DNA from: Saccharothrix deserti | GTDB taxonomy: Bacteria; Actinomycetota; Actinomycetes; Mycobacteriales; Pseudonocardiaceae | Direction: 5' to 3' | DNA: 64,000 nt | Assembly (NCBI RefSeq): GCF_009769385.1 | Contig: NZ_VKAB01000023.1 | Coordinates: 1 to 64,000 of the forward strand | Shown here: one piece after another, positions 37,893-47,289 of the stretch | Layout of the letters: the number at the start of each line of letters is the position of its first letter | How positions within the stretch are numbered: position 1 is the stretch's first letter | Program-made: the position numbers and the translations under genes | Notes under the pieces: generated by a model | Databases searched by the model: none | What the model was told of the DNA's origin: nothing | The model's input: only the letters and a program-made list of their open reading frames with translations

Positions 37893-39247
37893 ACCGCCAG
37901 CTCGCCGTGAGTTACGTGGTGCTGGTCTTCGTGGCCATCGCCGCGTTCACCGTCCCGGTGGCGTTCACGCTCACCGACCAGCTGTACACCGACGAGGAGA
38001 ACTCCGCGCGCCGCGAGGCGAAGGTGGCCGCGTTGCTCCTGGCCTCCGACGACGCGCCGTCCCGGCAGGCGCTGGCCCGGCTGGTGGACGCCTACCAGGG
38101 CCAGACCCGCGGCCGGTTGGACGTCCTGACGGCCGAACGCACCGCCGTGGACCCGATGCCGCTCCCGGTCGCTGTCGACGATCCGGCGTTCACCGACGCG
38201 CTGAACGGCCAGGAGTACCTGCAGTGGCGTCACGCCGACGCGTTGCAAGCCGAAGGTCTCGTGCTGGCGGTGCCCGCCAAGGTGCCGGACGGCACGGTCG
38301 TCGGCGCCGTTCGGATCAGCTACCCGTCCGCGCCGGTGAGCACCCGGCTGTGGCAGATCTGGGGTTTCCGGGCCGCCCTCGCCGTCACGGTGCTGATCGC
38401 GGCCGCGGTGGTCGGCGTCCTGCTGGCCCGCCGGCTCACCCGCCCGCTGCGGGAGCTCAACCGGATGGCGGCCAGGCTGCGTGACGGCGACCTCGGCGCG
38501 CGGGTCGCGGAGACCGGGCCACCGGAGACCCGGACGCTCGCGGGCACGCTCAACACCGCGACCGAGACCATCGGCACCCTGGTCGGGTCGCAGCGCGCGT
38601 TCATCGGTGACGCCTCCCACCAGCTCCGCACCCCCCTGACCGCGCTGCGGCTGTCCCTGGACAACATCGCGGACGGCGTGGACGACCCGTACGTGCGCGA
38701 GGACGTCGACCACGCCACCGCCGAGGTCGTGCGGATGAGCAGGCTCGTCAACGGGCTGCTCGCGCTGGCGAGGGCCGAGTCCACCGTGGCCACGCCGGAA
38801 CCGGTGCGCATCGTCGACGTCGTGACGGACCGGTTCGACACCTGGCGCGCCGCCGCCGAGGAAGGCGGTATCCGGCTCCGGCACGACGCCGCGGACCCGG
38901 ACCTGCGCGCCCTGGCCGGCCACGGGCACCTGGAACAGGTGCTGGACAACGTGCTGTCCAACGCGTTGGGAGTGTCCCCGGACCACGCCACGATCACCGT
39001 GTCGAGCAGGCGCGAAGCCCAGAAGGCGGTGATCGAGGTGACCGACCAGGGGCCGGGCCTGACCGCGGCCGATCGGCGGCGGGCGTTCGACCGGTTCTGG
39101 CGCGGTCCGGGGCTGACCGGACGCTCCGGCTCGGGTCTCGGGCTCGCCATCGTCAAACAGCTGGTGTCCGACGACGGGGGCACGGTGAGCCTGCACGAGA
39201 CAGAGCACGGCGGTCTGTGCGTCCGGATCGTCCTGCGGGCTGCCTAG
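37889..39247 (+). CDS. Sensor histidine kinase
   Basis: This 452-residue kinase has two TM helices (about 8-28 and 161-180), an extracytoplasmic sensor domain between them, a HAMP segment (RRLTRPLRELNRMAARL), the H-box with His244 in ASHQLRTPLTALR, the N-box LDNVLSNALG, and G-boxes DQGPGL and GSGLGLAIVKQL. The start GTG 37889 overlaps the regulator stop. It phosphorylates the paired OmpR-type regulator; the sensed signal is unknown. Its stop is 3 bp from the convergent lipoprotein gene. Confidence 0.92.
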   Translation: MNRQLAVSYVVLVFVAIAAFTVPVAFTLTDQLYTDEENSARREAKVAALLLASDDAPSRQALARLVDAYQGQTRGRLDVLTAERTAVDPMPLPVAVDDPAFTDALNGQEYLQWRHADALQAEGLVLAVPAKVPDGTVVGAVRISYPSAPVSTRLWQIWGFRAALAVTVLIAAAVVGVLLARRLTRPLRELNRMAARLRDGDLGARVAETGPPETRTLAGTLNTATETIGTLVGSQRAFIGDASHQLRTPLTALRLSLDNIADGVDDPYVREDVDHATAEVVRMSRLVNGLLALARAESTVATPEPVRIVDVVTDRFDTWRAAAEEGGIRLRHDAADPDLRALAGHGHLEQVLDNVLSNALGVSPDHATITVSSRREAQKAVIEVTDQGPGLTAADRRRAFDRFWRGPGLTGRSGSGLGLAIVKQLVSDDGGTVSLHETEHGGLCVRIVLRAA

Positions 39248-39249
39248 GG

Positions 39250-39789
39250 TCAGCTCTTCTTCTCGGGCATGGCGGACGAGTGGTGGTTGACGATCAGCCA
39301 CTTGCCGCCGACCTTCTCGTACGCGTACGTGTAGCGGGCCTCGACCTTGCTGCCGTCCTTGGCGAAGGTGAACCGGTAGATGCCGGCGTCGATCGCGGCG
39401 TTCGGCCCGAGCACCTTCACGTGGCGCTCCAGGATCTCGCCGCTGGGCTTGTTCTCCAGGAAGTGCTGGAAGTAGTCGACGATCTCGGCCCGGTCGGAGC
39501 GGACGTTGTTCGACAGCGTGGGCAGCAGCACGCCGTCGGGGGCGTAGAGGTCGGCGACCTTCTGCGCGTCACCCGTGGCCAGCGCCTGGTTCCAGCCGGT
39601 GAACAGCGCCTCGACCTCCTGCGTGGTCGGCTGGGAGACCGCGACGGCGCTGGCGTTGGCGGTTGTGGCGGCGGCCGGCTGTTCGTTGCCGGCGGCGGCG
39701 CCACCGCCGCATGCGGTGAGCGTGAGGGCCAAGGCCGCCGCACCCGCGACGGCTCCGATACGAACACGCCCGATGTTACGCATTGTCAT
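39250..39789 (-). CDS. SnoaL/NTF2-like (DUF4440-type) lipoprotein
   Basis: The 179-residue protein carries a lipoprotein signal peptide (ALALTLTA-Cys27-GGG) and an NTF2-like domain of the SgcJ/EcaC type: EVEALFTGWNQALATGDAQKVADLYAPDGVLLPTLS at about 58-93, then YFQHFLENKPSGEI and IVNHHSSAMP at the end. Family members bind small ligands or act as isomerases; here no function is predictable. ATG 39789 or 39783. The intergenic region 39790-39964 shows no gene I can support. Confidence 0.82.
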   Translation of the reverse strand: MTMRNIGRVRIGAVAGAAALALTLTACGGGAAAGNEQPAAATTANASAVAVSQPTTQEVEALFTGWNQALATGDAQKVADLYAPDGVLLPTLSNNVRSDRAEIVDYFQHFLENKPSGEILERHVKVLGPNAAIDAGIYRFTFAKDGSKVEARYTYAYEKVGGKWLIVNHHSSAMPEKKS

Positions 39790-39964
39790 CTCCTTGTGTT
39801 GCCTGGCTGTTGGTGTCCACTTTCGTGTGACACCCGCCAGCAGCCGGACAGGAGAAAGACAGCGCTCGGTAAGGATTGCTCCAAGAAATCACCGGGCAGG
39901 TCGGCCGTAGGTAAACGACCAGGTGAGCGGCGCGGCCGAGGCGGCCACGCCGGTCACCACCAGC

Positions 39965-41560
39965 TCAGATCTTGCCGACGCCCGCGCCGGCCATGACGGT
40001 GGCCTTGACGCTGTTCGGGTCCGCCGGCGTGTAGGCGTAGTAATCCCGCGCCTCCTGCACACTGCCACTGCAGTCGGGCTGGCCCGCCTCGTCACCGGCG
40101 AAGACGTTGTTGCGGGCGACGCACCGCCCACTCGGGCCGGCGTAGTTGTTGCTCACCGGCTCTTCGACGTCCTCGAAGTAGTTGCCCTCGATGAGGCAGC
40201 CCGCGTCCGCCTGGCACGCCACGCCGACGTCCGTGTTGTGGAAGTAGTAGTTGTTGAACAGGTGCACCGGCTCGCCGAACCGGACCCGCGGGTTGCGCTG
40301 CGGTGTCTCGTTGAACCAGTTGTGGTGGTAGGTCACCTTCAACCGGCCGACGTCCTGGGCGCCGTTGTCGTCGTCGTGGCCCAGCAGCATGTTCTTGGCG
40401 TGGTTGTGGGTGTGGTTCCAGGAGACCGTGACGTAGCTGGACCCCCGCTTGATGTCGATCGCGCCGTCGTAGCCGTTCGACAGGTCGTTGTGGTCGAGCC
40501 ACACGTGGTGGGAGAACATCTGCACGTTGATCGCGTCGTCCGCCCAGTTGCGGAACACCAGGTTGCGGACGATGACGTTGTGCACGGCGTCGGCGGGCGG
40601 CGCGGTGATCTCGGAGATCGGCAGGCCGATGTTCAGGCCGCCGCCGGTGAGGCCGGACGTGGAGCCGATGCCGACGATCGTCTTGTCCGACGTGACGTCG
40701 TGCATGGGGCCGGGCAACGCGATCATGCCGCGAACGCAGATGTTCAACGGCCCGGCCTGGGCGATCGCGGCCAGGAACTCCGCCGCCGTGTCGACCTCGA
40801 TGGTGGGTCCGCCCGCGCCGCCGGTGGTGCCGTTCTGGCCCCACGCGTTGACCGAGGCGAAGCCGATCGGACTGCCCGAGGTGGCGCAGGTGCCGGGCTG
40901 CGGCGGGGTGGTGGTCGTGGTCGTCGTGCTCGTCGTCGGCCCGCCGGGTCCCGGTGTGTCGGTCACGAGCACGTCGTCGAAGGACGCGGACGCGTAGTAG
41001 GCCGCGAAGCCGATCCGCCCGCTGCCGAACGTGGTGTCGGTCGCGGACGCCACCAGGTTGCCGTCGAGGAAGCCGCGCAGCGTGCTGCCGAACACCTCCA
41101 GCCGCAACGTGTACCAGGTGCCGACCGTGACGGCGGCCGGTGCGGTCGCCAGGGTGGTGAGCCCGCCGCCGACCCTCTTGCCGAGCACCACCGAGCCCGC
41201 GTTCGACAGGCCCAGGTAGTAGTAGTTGCTCGTGTTCTGCACGCGGGCGGTCACCGCGACGTGCCGGCCCGTCCCGTTGAACCCGGTCGGCTTGATCCGC
41301 GCCTGCGCCGACTGGCCGGACCAGACCGAGCCCGCCAGCGCCCTGGCGTCGGAGCTGGTGCCGGACTGGCGCCAGACCCGCGATCCGTCGGTGGCCACGG
41401 TCCAGCTGCCGCCGCTGGAACTCCAGCCGGTCGAGTTGCCGTCCTCGAAGTCGTCACCGAACAGCGTGGCGGCCGATGCCGACGGCACCACCAGAAGTGC
41501 CACCGCGAAGATGAATCCACTCGCCACCGCGGCGAGCGCGGCTAATCTGTGCTTGCTCAA
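39965..41560 (-). CDS. Secreted PL1 pectate lyase with N-terminal concanavalin-like module
   Basis: The 531-residue enzyme has a signal peptide (about 1-35), a concanavalin-like binding module (LFGDDFEDGNSTGWSSSGGSW to FDDVLVTDTPG, about 37-200), a Thr-rich linker (TTSTTTTTTTPP), and a PL1 right-handed beta-helix with GGGLNIG, NVIVRNLVFRNWADDAINVQ, the Ca-binding WLDHNDLSNGYDGAIDIKRGS and the catalytic Arg in ETPQRNPRVRFGEPVHLFNNYY. It cleaves polygalacturonate. I place the start at TTG 41560 because an ideal CAGGAGG stands six bases upstream; the ORF extends further but without a signal-peptide start. Confidence 0.9.
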   Translation of the reverse strand: MSKHRLAALAAVASGFIFAVALLVVPSASAATLFGDDFEDGNSTGWSSSGGSWTVATDGSRVWRQSGTSSDARALAGSVWSGQSAQARIKPTGFNGTGRHVAVTARVQNTSNYYYLGLSNAGSVVLGKRVGGGLTTLATAPAAVTVGTWYTLRLEVFGSTLRGFLDGNLVASATDTTFGSGRIGFAAYYASASFDDVLVTDTPGPGGPTTSTTTTTTTPPQPGTCATSGSPIGFASVNAWGQNGTTGGAGGPTIEVDTAAEFLAAIAQAGPLNICVRGMIALPGPMHDVTSDKTIVGIGSTSGLTGGGLNIGLPISEITAPPADAVHNVIVRNLVFRNWADDAINVQMFSHHVWLDHNDLSNGYDGAIDIKRGSSYVTVSWNHTHNHAKNMLLGHDDDNGAQDVGRLKVTYHHNWFNETPQRNPRVRFGEPVHLFNNYYFHNTDVGVACQADAGCLIEGNYFEDVEEPVSNNYAGPSGRCVARNNVFAGDEAGQPDCSGSVQEARDYYAYTPADPNSVKATVMAGAGVGKI

Positions 41561-41775
41561 TCGAGCCTCCTGTTGCGAATCCGGCAGTTCACGCTGATGA
41601 ATGCGTTCACGCAGGTGAACCCGGTTGCCGACAAACGGAGGCGGCGGTTGGCGGCACGCTGTCGAAAGTGACTTCAATTACTGCAGGTTGACGGTAATGG
41701 CTTGTTTCCGGCGCGTCAACGGCACATCACCACGACCCTTCGACGCAATCGCGACGAGCGGTTGGTCGCGAATAG

Positions 41776-42936
41776 TCACCTGCCCAGCGAGGCACCGACG
41801 AGCACCATGCGCAGGACGCGTTCGGTGGCGTCGGTGAGCAGGCTTGCCGCCTGGTCCATGGCCTCGGCCAGCGGCACGGGCGCGGCCAGGATGCCCGCGT
41901 ACGCGTCGATGCCCACGTCGTGGCTCCGCCAGGCTCCGCTGCCGATGGTCCCGGCCAGCGCGATCACCGGCTTGCCGTGCCGCTTGGCGCGCCGGGCCAC
42001 CTCGGCGGGCACCTTCCCGTGCGGGGTCTGGAAGTCGATCGTGCCCTCGGCGGTGATCACCAGGTCGGCGTCGGCCAGCCGGGCGTCGAGGTCGACGTGC
42101 TCCAGCATGACGTCGAAGCGTGGCAACAACGTCGCGCCGAGCACGGCGGCCAGCCCCGCCCCGAGCCCGCCGGACGCGCCGCCACCGGCCACGTGCCGCA
42201 CGTCCACGCCGAACGTCGAGTGCAGCACGTCGGCCCAGCGGTCCATCGCCGCGGCCAACTGCTCGACCTGCTCGGGGCCGGCGCCCTTCTGCGGTCCGAA
42301 GACCCTGGCGACACCACGGTCGCCGCACAGCACGTTGTGCGGGTTGCAGGCCAGCGTGAGCTCGATCTTCTCCAACCGGGAGTCGAGCCCGGACACGTCG
42401 ATGGTGTGCAGTTTCGCCAGCGCGGCCCCACCCGGCTCCAGGTCCGCACCACGTTCGTCGAGCAGTCGGGCACCCAACGCCTGCAGCGCACCCGCACCGC
42501 CGTCCGAAGTCCCGGAATCGCCGCAGCCGACCAGGACCCGCTCACAACCGGCGTCCAGCGCCGCGCCGATCAACTCGCCCACGCCGTAGGTCGTGGTCAC
42601 CCCGGGGTCGCGGGCGTCCGCAGGCACCAGCCGCAACCCGGCCGCCGCCGCCATCTCCACCACCGCAGTCCGCGGCCCGGGACCGCCTAGCACCGCGAAG
42701 TGCGACCGCACCGGCCGACCGACCGGTCCGCTCACCACCACCGGCACCAACTCACCACCGGTGGCCGCCGCCAACGCCTTCGCCGAACCCTCGCCGCCGT
42801 CCACCAGCGGAACCTGGTCGACCACCGCGCCGGGCACGACGCGACGCACGCCCGCCGCGATGGCCTCGGCCACTTCCTCCGCGTCGAGGCATTCCTTGAA
42901 CCCGCTCGGTGCGACGACGAACTTCAGCGGCATCAT
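41776..42936 (-). CDS. Glycerate kinase (GarK/GlxK family)
   Basis: This 386-residue enzyme matches glycerate 2-kinases: VVAPSGFKECLDAEEVAEAIAAGVRR at the start, VPLVDGGEGSAKAL, GVGELIGAALDAGCERVLVGCGDSGTSDGGAG near 120-150, ARVFGPQKGAGPEQVEQL near 215, and VADLVITAEGTIDFQTPHGKVPAEVAR near 290. It phosphorylates glycerate, linking it to glycolysis. ATG 42936 (followed by a second ATG) has GGAGG 7 bases upstream. The neighbouring SLC13-type transporter could import glycerate or a related acid. Confidence 0.92.
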   Translation of the reverse strand: MMPLKFVVAPSGFKECLDAEEVAEAIAAGVRRVVPGAVVDQVPLVDGGEGSAKALAAATGGELVPVVVSGPVGRPVRSHFAVLGGPGPRTAVVEMAAAAGLRLVPADARDPGVTTTYGVGELIGAALDAGCERVLVGCGDSGTSDGGAGALQALGARLLDERGADLEPGGAALAKLHTIDVSGLDSRLEKIELTLACNPHNVLCGDRGVARVFGPQKGAGPEQVEQLAAAMDRWADVLHSTFGVDVRHVAGGGASGGLGAGLAAVLGATLLPRFDVMLEHVDLDARLADADLVITAEGTIDFQTPHGKVPAEVARRAKRHGKPVIALAGTIGSGAWRSHDVGIDAYAGILAAPVPLAEAMDQAASLLTDATERVLRMVLVGASLGR

Positions 42937-43107
42937 GACGTTTCCTCCACAGTGGACGGTCAGCGGAACCCCCAAGCCACGTCACCCGAGTGAGCGACTT
43001 GAGCGTGAATGGAAGATCTTGGGAAACTTTTCCGGCGGCCGGAACGTTGCCGGGAAAGAAGGAGGCGGCGCGGCGAGCACAGGCGCCGGATTCACTCAGC
43101 GCTTCAC

Positions 43108-44682
43108 TCAGCGCAGCGGCAGGCCGAGGTGTGGCCAGACGGTGAGGGCGAACCCGAGGACGAGCGCGGCGTTGAGTGGTGCGAGCAGTGCCGAGAGCTT
43201 GAGCAGGTCGGCGCGGGTGAAGGTGGCGGTGCCGGGCACGGTCGCGAAGATCGCCACCGGCTTGGCCGAGGACGGCGTGGTGTGGCAGAAGCCCGCCGCC
43301 GCGGTCGAGGCGAAAGCCACGGCCGCCGGGTTCAGCCCGAGCGCCGCGGCGAGCGGGATGAGCACCGGGATCAGCACGCTCGACCGGGCGGAACGGGACT
43401 GCACCAGCACGTGCGCCACCGTGCTGACGCCCACGACCGCGGCCATGAACGCCAGGTCGCCGCCGCCGAGACCCGTCATGTGCCCGGTCAGCCAGGCGGC
43501 GGCCCCCGAACCGGTCAACGCCGTGCCGAGGGCTGCGGTCGCGGCCATGAACAGCAGCAACGACCACGGGACCCCGGCCAGCGCTGGGCCGAGTGCGACG
43601 GTGCCCAGCTTCGGCGACGTGATCACCAGCGCGGCGGCGAGCGCCACGACCGCGGCCGGGACACCGTGCCAGGGCTCGCAGATCCAGGCCGCCGACACCA
43701 GCGCCAGCACGATCAGCGCCCGGCGCTCCGCCGGTTCGAGGCGACCGGGGCGCGGGGCGTTGGCCAGCCGGCCCAGCCGGTCGGCGTCGACGCGCAGCCG
43801 TCGCACGCGGTCGGACCGGCGGGTGAACACCAGCAGCACGAGTTCGGCCGCCGCGTGCGACGAGACCACGGCGAGCGGCACCCCGAGCAGCAGCCACTGG
43901 CCGAAGCCGATGCCCGCACCGGTCGCGGTGAGCAGCAGGTGGCTGGTGATCAGGTGCGCACCGGCGCCGATCAGGGTCGCCACGGCGGAGAGCAGGATGA
44001 CGGTGGGGAACAGCAGGGACAGCGCGCGAACCACCCGTGGCCGGTCGGCCAGACCTTTGGCCAGCGCGAGGAACACGGGCAGGACCAGCGCGGCGCGTCC
44101 CGAGGTGGCCGGCACCGCGAACGCGGTCAGCACCAAGGCGACCGTGACCAGGTGCGCCAGTTGCCGGACGCTGCGCGCCCTGGCGACCAGACCGACCGCC
44201 ACCCGCGCGGGCAACCCGGTCGCACCGACACCGGCCGCCAGGGCGAAAGCGGCGATCAACAACCAGATCGTGTCACCGCCGAGCGCGCCGAACAGCTGAT
44301 CGCCGCCGAGTACGCCGAGCATGACCAGGAGCAGCGCGGCGGCGAGGGCGACGTACGTGTCGTCCAGCCCGGTGAACACCCACGCGGCGACCGCGACGGT
44401 GAACACCAGCAACGTCGCCTTGCCGTCAGCCGGAAGCCCCGTGCCACCGATGAACAGGAACAGCGCCACCGCGCCCACGCCCAGCACACCGATCGCGGCC
44501 TTCACCGCGGTCCGCTTGCGCCCCGGCCGGCTCGCTGACTTCCGGCCAGATGAGTTCCGGCCCGGCGCGTTCCGGCCAGATGAGTTCCGGCCTGGCACGG
44601 TCCCGATCGGCACGGTCCCGATCGGCACGGTCCTGGCCGACGCCCAGGGTGGCGCCGCGTTCACGTCTGTCGCGACCTTCAT
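43108..44682 (-). CDS. SLC13/DASS-family anion transporter
   Basis: The 524-residue membrane protein has about 12 TM helices and the DASS/Na+-sulfate-dicarboxylate fold: VFTGLDDTYVALAAALLLVML, GGDTIWLLIAAFALAAGVGATGLPARVA, and the C-terminal PSSAKPVAIFATVPGTATF with the substrate-binding Ser-Asn/Thr type motif. The first 60 residues are a repetitive basic tail (VPIGTVPIGTVPGRNSSGRN...) encoded by tandem 15-bp repeats at about 44541-44640, unusual for the family. Substrates are likely dicarboxylates, sulfate or glycerate-like acids, the last by context. Confidence 0.83.
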   Translation of the reverse strand: MKVATDVNAAPPWASARTVPIGTVPIGTVPGRNSSGRNAPGRNSSGRKSASRPGRKRTAVKAAIGVLGVGAVALFLFIGGTGLPADGKATLLVFTVAVAAWVFTGLDDTYVALAAALLLVMLGVLGGDQLFGALGGDTIWLLIAAFALAAGVGATGLPARVAVGLVARARSVRQLAHLVTVALVLTAFAVPATSGRAALVLPVFLALAKGLADRPRVVRALSLLFPTVILLSAVATLIGAGAHLITSHLLLTATGAGIGFGQWLLLGVPLAVVSSHAAAELVLLVFTRRSDRVRRLRVDADRLGRLANAPRPGRLEPAERRALIVLALVSAAWICEPWHGVPAAVVALAAALVITSPKLGTVALGPALAGVPWSLLLFMAATAALGTALTGSGAAAWLTGHMTGLGGGDLAFMAAVVGVSTVAHVLVQSRSARSSVLIPVLIPLAAALGLNPAAVAFASTAAAGFCHTTPSSAKPVAIFATVPGTATFTRADLLKLSALLAPLNAALVLGFALTVWPHLGLPLR

Positions 44683-44774
44683 GACGACAAGCCTGTTGCC
44701 GGCGGCTGAACGACCCGTGAGCGGTTGATGAAACCGCCCTCATCTACGCGCCCCGACAACAACCCGCACCGGGC

Positions 44775-45440
44775 CTAAACCCCGAGCCGGTAGCCCATCC
44801 CCCGCACCGTCTGGATCCGCTCGTTGCCGATCTTGCGGCGCAACGCCCGCACGTACACGTCGACCACGTTCGAGCCCGGATCGAAGTCGTAACCCCACAC
44901 GTGCGACAGCATCTGCTCCCGCGACAACACCTGGCCGGGGTGCCGCAAGAACAGCTCCAGCAGAGCGAACTCCCTGGCCGTCAGGTCGATGACGGCATCG
45001 GGCAGCCGCGCCCGCCGCGTGCGCAGGTCCAACGACAGGTCGTCGTGCCGCAGCACGGTCACCTCGGGCGCGCGGTCCGCCGGCCGCAGTCGCAGCCGAA
45101 CCCGAGCCAGCAACTCCTCGAACCGAAAGGGCTTGGTCATGTAGTCGTCCGCGCCGCCCTCCAGGCCGGCAACGGTGTCGTGCACCGAATCCCGAGCGGT
45201 CAGGATGACCACCGGCGTGGCCACCCGCGCCTCGCGCAGGGCGCGCAGCACGGCGAACCCGTCCCGACCCGGCAACCCGAGGTCCAGCACCACGAGGTCG
45301 AAGTCACCGGTCAGCGCCCACGACAGCGCCGTGTCGCCGTCCCCGACCACGCTGGTCGTGAACCCGTTGGCCCGGAGCCCTTTCTCCACGAACGACGCGA
45401 TGCGCTGCTCGTCCTCCACGATCAGGATCCGGCCGCTCAC
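44775..45440 (-). CDS. OmpR-family response regulator
   Basis: The 221-residue regulator has a receiver domain (VEDEQRIASFVEKGL, phospho-Asp53 in VVLDLGLPGRDG, Lys in YMTKPFR) and an OmpR-type winged helix (IDLTAREFALLELFLRHPGQVLSREQMLSHVW, then NVVDVYVRALRRKIG and VRGMGYRLG). GTG 45440 overlaps the stop of the kinase gene (GTGA); the longer open frame upstream is a shadow of the kinase. It is of the MprA/PrrA/CseB class in sequence. It is the last gene of the three-gene set. Confidence 0.93.
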   Translation of the reverse strand: MSGRILIVEDEQRIASFVEKGLRANGFTTSVVGDGDTALSWALTGDFDLVVLDLGLPGRDGFAVLRALREARVATPVVILTARDSVHDTVAGLEGGADDYMTKPFRFEELLARVRLRLRPADRAPEVTVLRHDDLSLDLRTRRARLPDAVIDLTAREFALLELFLRHPGQVLSREQMLSHVWGYDFDPGSNVVDVYVRALRRKIGNERIQTVRGMGYRLGV

Positions 45441-46915
45441 CCGACACCGTCCACAACGGACTGACTGTTCGGCAGCTCGATTCCCACGGTGGTGCCCTTT
45501 CCCGGTGAGGAGAGCACCTTCACCGTGCCCCGGTGCCCTTCGGCGATGGCCTTCACGATCGCCAGCCCCAGCCCGGCGCCGCCGCGGTCGGCGGGCCTGC
45601 TCGGTCCCCTGGCGAACCGCTCGAAGATCCGGTCCAGGTCGGCGGGCGCGATACCGCGGCCCTCGTCGCTGATCCACAGCGACACCGCGCCGCCGTACAA
45701 CGCCGAACCGAGACGGATCTCGTCGCCGTCGGACGTGTGCTGCACGGCGTTCTGCGCCAGTTGCACGACCGCCTGGGTCACCCGCTGCGGATCGAGCCGC
45801 ACATTGCCCTCCCCCAACGTCTCCAGCACCCACCTGCGCCGCCCCAACGCCCGGACCTTGGCGTCGATATCGCTGGTCAGCTCCGCGAGCGACACCGGCT
45901 CCGGGCGCAGGAAGTCCGGCCGCTGCGCCTTGGCCAGCAACAACAGGTCCTCCACGATGCGGCTCATCCGGTCCAGCTCGTCGGTGCACAGCCGCACCAC
46001 CTCGGCGCGTTCCACCGGGTCGTCACCCATCACCTCCAGGTGCCCGCGCACGATCGTGATGGGCGTGCGCAGTTCGTGGCTCGCGTCGTCGATGAACTCC
46101 CGCTGCGCCCGGAACGCCTGTTCCAGCCGGTCCAGCATCGCGTTGAACTGCTCGGCCAACGCCGAGATGTCGTCCCGCCCGTGCACCGGGATGCGCCGCC
46201 TCAGGTCCTCCTCGCCGATCTGCGCGGCAGCCAAGCGGACCATCCGCACCGGCGCCAGGATCTCGCCCGCGACCAGCCACGCCACCAGCGCCGCCACCAG
46301 CAGTCCCACCGCGCTGACCAGCACCATCAGGTCGATGGTCTGACGGTCCTGCGCGCCGACACCGGTCAGGAAGTACCCGGTGACGAACCACCCGCCGTCG
46401 CCCGTCCCCTCTCGCGGCAGGGCGTGCACCTTGCCCCAGCGGAACGGCCCGGCCGGGGTGTCCGCCTGGCCGTGGGGCGTCGGGGAGTCGACGATCTGCC
46501 GCAGCAGCGCGTCGTCGGCGCCGATGTCGTACGGCGGTTCACCCTGGCGCAGCGCCCGCAGTCGGTCACCGGTCCGGGTGATCCCGAGGTGCACCTCGAA
46601 CGCGTCGGGGTACTGGGCGCGGAGGTGGGCGTCCAGCAGCCGGTACGGATCGCTGATCGGCTGTCCGGTGGCCGGGTCCTTCGCCTCGCCGGCGAAGTTG
46701 GCGAACTCGCCCGCCTCCTGCTCGATCGCCCTGGCCACCCGGTTGTCCACGCCGGAGGCGAGCAGTTGCCAGACCACGAGCACGACGGTGGCCAGCACGA
46801 GGAGCATCAGGCCGAGCATCCACGCCATGATCTTCACCCTGGCCGGGATGCGGGTGCCCCGGATCCGATCCGGGTCGCGGGTGTCCCGCACAGGATCAGT
46901 CGTCGTCATCGTCAT
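45437..46915 (-). CDS. Sensor histidine kinase (MprB/CseC-like layout)
   Basis: This 492-residue kinase has TM helices at about 31-52 and 194-215, a sensor domain of 140 residues between them, a HAMP segment (AGEILAPVRMVRLAAAQIG), His280 in DASHELRTPIT, the N-box (VQLAQNAVQHT), DEGRGI and GAGLGLAIVKAI. It autophosphorylates and signals to the downstream OmpR-type regulator. ATG 46915 lies 20 bases inside the 3' end of the preceding small gene. The signal is unknown. Confidence 0.92.
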   Translation of the reverse strand: MTMTTTDPVRDTRDPDRIRGTRIPARVKIMAWMLGLMLLVLATVVLVVWQLLASGVDNRVARAIEQEAGEFANFAGEAKDPATGQPISDPYRLLDAHLRAQYPDAFEVHLGITRTGDRLRALRQGEPPYDIGADDALLRQIVDSPTPHGQADTPAGPFRWGKVHALPREGTGDGGWFVTGYFLTGVGAQDRQTIDLMVLVSAVGLLVAALVAWLVAGEILAPVRMVRLAAAQIGEEDLRRRIPVHGRDDISALAEQFNAMLDRLEQAFRAQREFIDDASHELRTPITIVRGHLEVMGDDPVERAEVVRLCTDELDRMSRIVEDLLLLAKAQRPDFLRPEPVSLAELTSDIDAKVRALGRRRWVLETLGEGNVRLDPQRVTQAVVQLAQNAVQHTSDGDEIRLGSALYGGAVSLWISDEGRGIAPADLDRIFERFARGPSRPADRGGAGLGLAIVKAIAEGHRGTVKVLSSPGKGTTVGIELPNSQSVVDGVG

Positions 46916-47225
46916 CGTCTCCGACCGGCGGTGGCGGGGGCACGACCGTGGTCAGGGGTGCTTGCGGTGGCGGCGGTTCCTGCGTGGTCGGGGGCGGCGA
47001 CGTGGTCGGCGGCAGGGACGTGCTCGGGGCCGTGGTCGCGCTGGTCGGTGGAGCGGACTCACCGATCCTCACCTCGGCCGGTATCCGGGGCGGCTGCGCC
47101 TGCCCGGCGAGCGTGAAGACGACGAAGACCGCCGCGAACAGGGCAGCCGCCGTCACGAGCAGGGCTGCGGTGCGCCGCGAGGGGGTCACGCGTCCGAGCA
47201 TCGCGCTCGACTTCGGCAGGACCAT
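46896..47225 (-). CDS. Membrane-anchored Pro/Thr-rich protein with acidic tail
   Basis: The 109-residue protein has one TM helix (RTAALLVTAAALFAAVFVVFTLAG, about 18-41), then an external Pro/Thr-rich chain (PPTSATTAPSTSLPPTTSPPP) and ends GDDDDDDD. Its last seven codons overlap the start of the histidine kinase gene in another frame, so the two are co-transcribed. No family is recognised. The position suggests an accessory or ligand-exposed partner of the kinase. An ATG at 47199 is a possible shorter start. Confidence 0.6.
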   Translation of the reverse strand: MVLPKSSAMLGRVTPSRRTAALLVTAAALFAAVFVVFTLAGQAQPPRIPAEVRIGESAPPTSATTAPSTSLPPTTSPPPTTQEPPPPQAPLTTVVPPPPPVGDDDDDDD

Positions 47226-47289
47226 TAAACGACCATGAGGATTTCTTCATGAAGCGACGCGGCAGCGGCCCGTCGGCCGCCCGCAGCCG

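Noticed and set aside
39889-39964. Minus-strand tail reading LVVTGVAASAAPLTWSFTYG
   Set aside because: Too short and unassigned; it runs in the shadow of the end of the pectate lyase gene.
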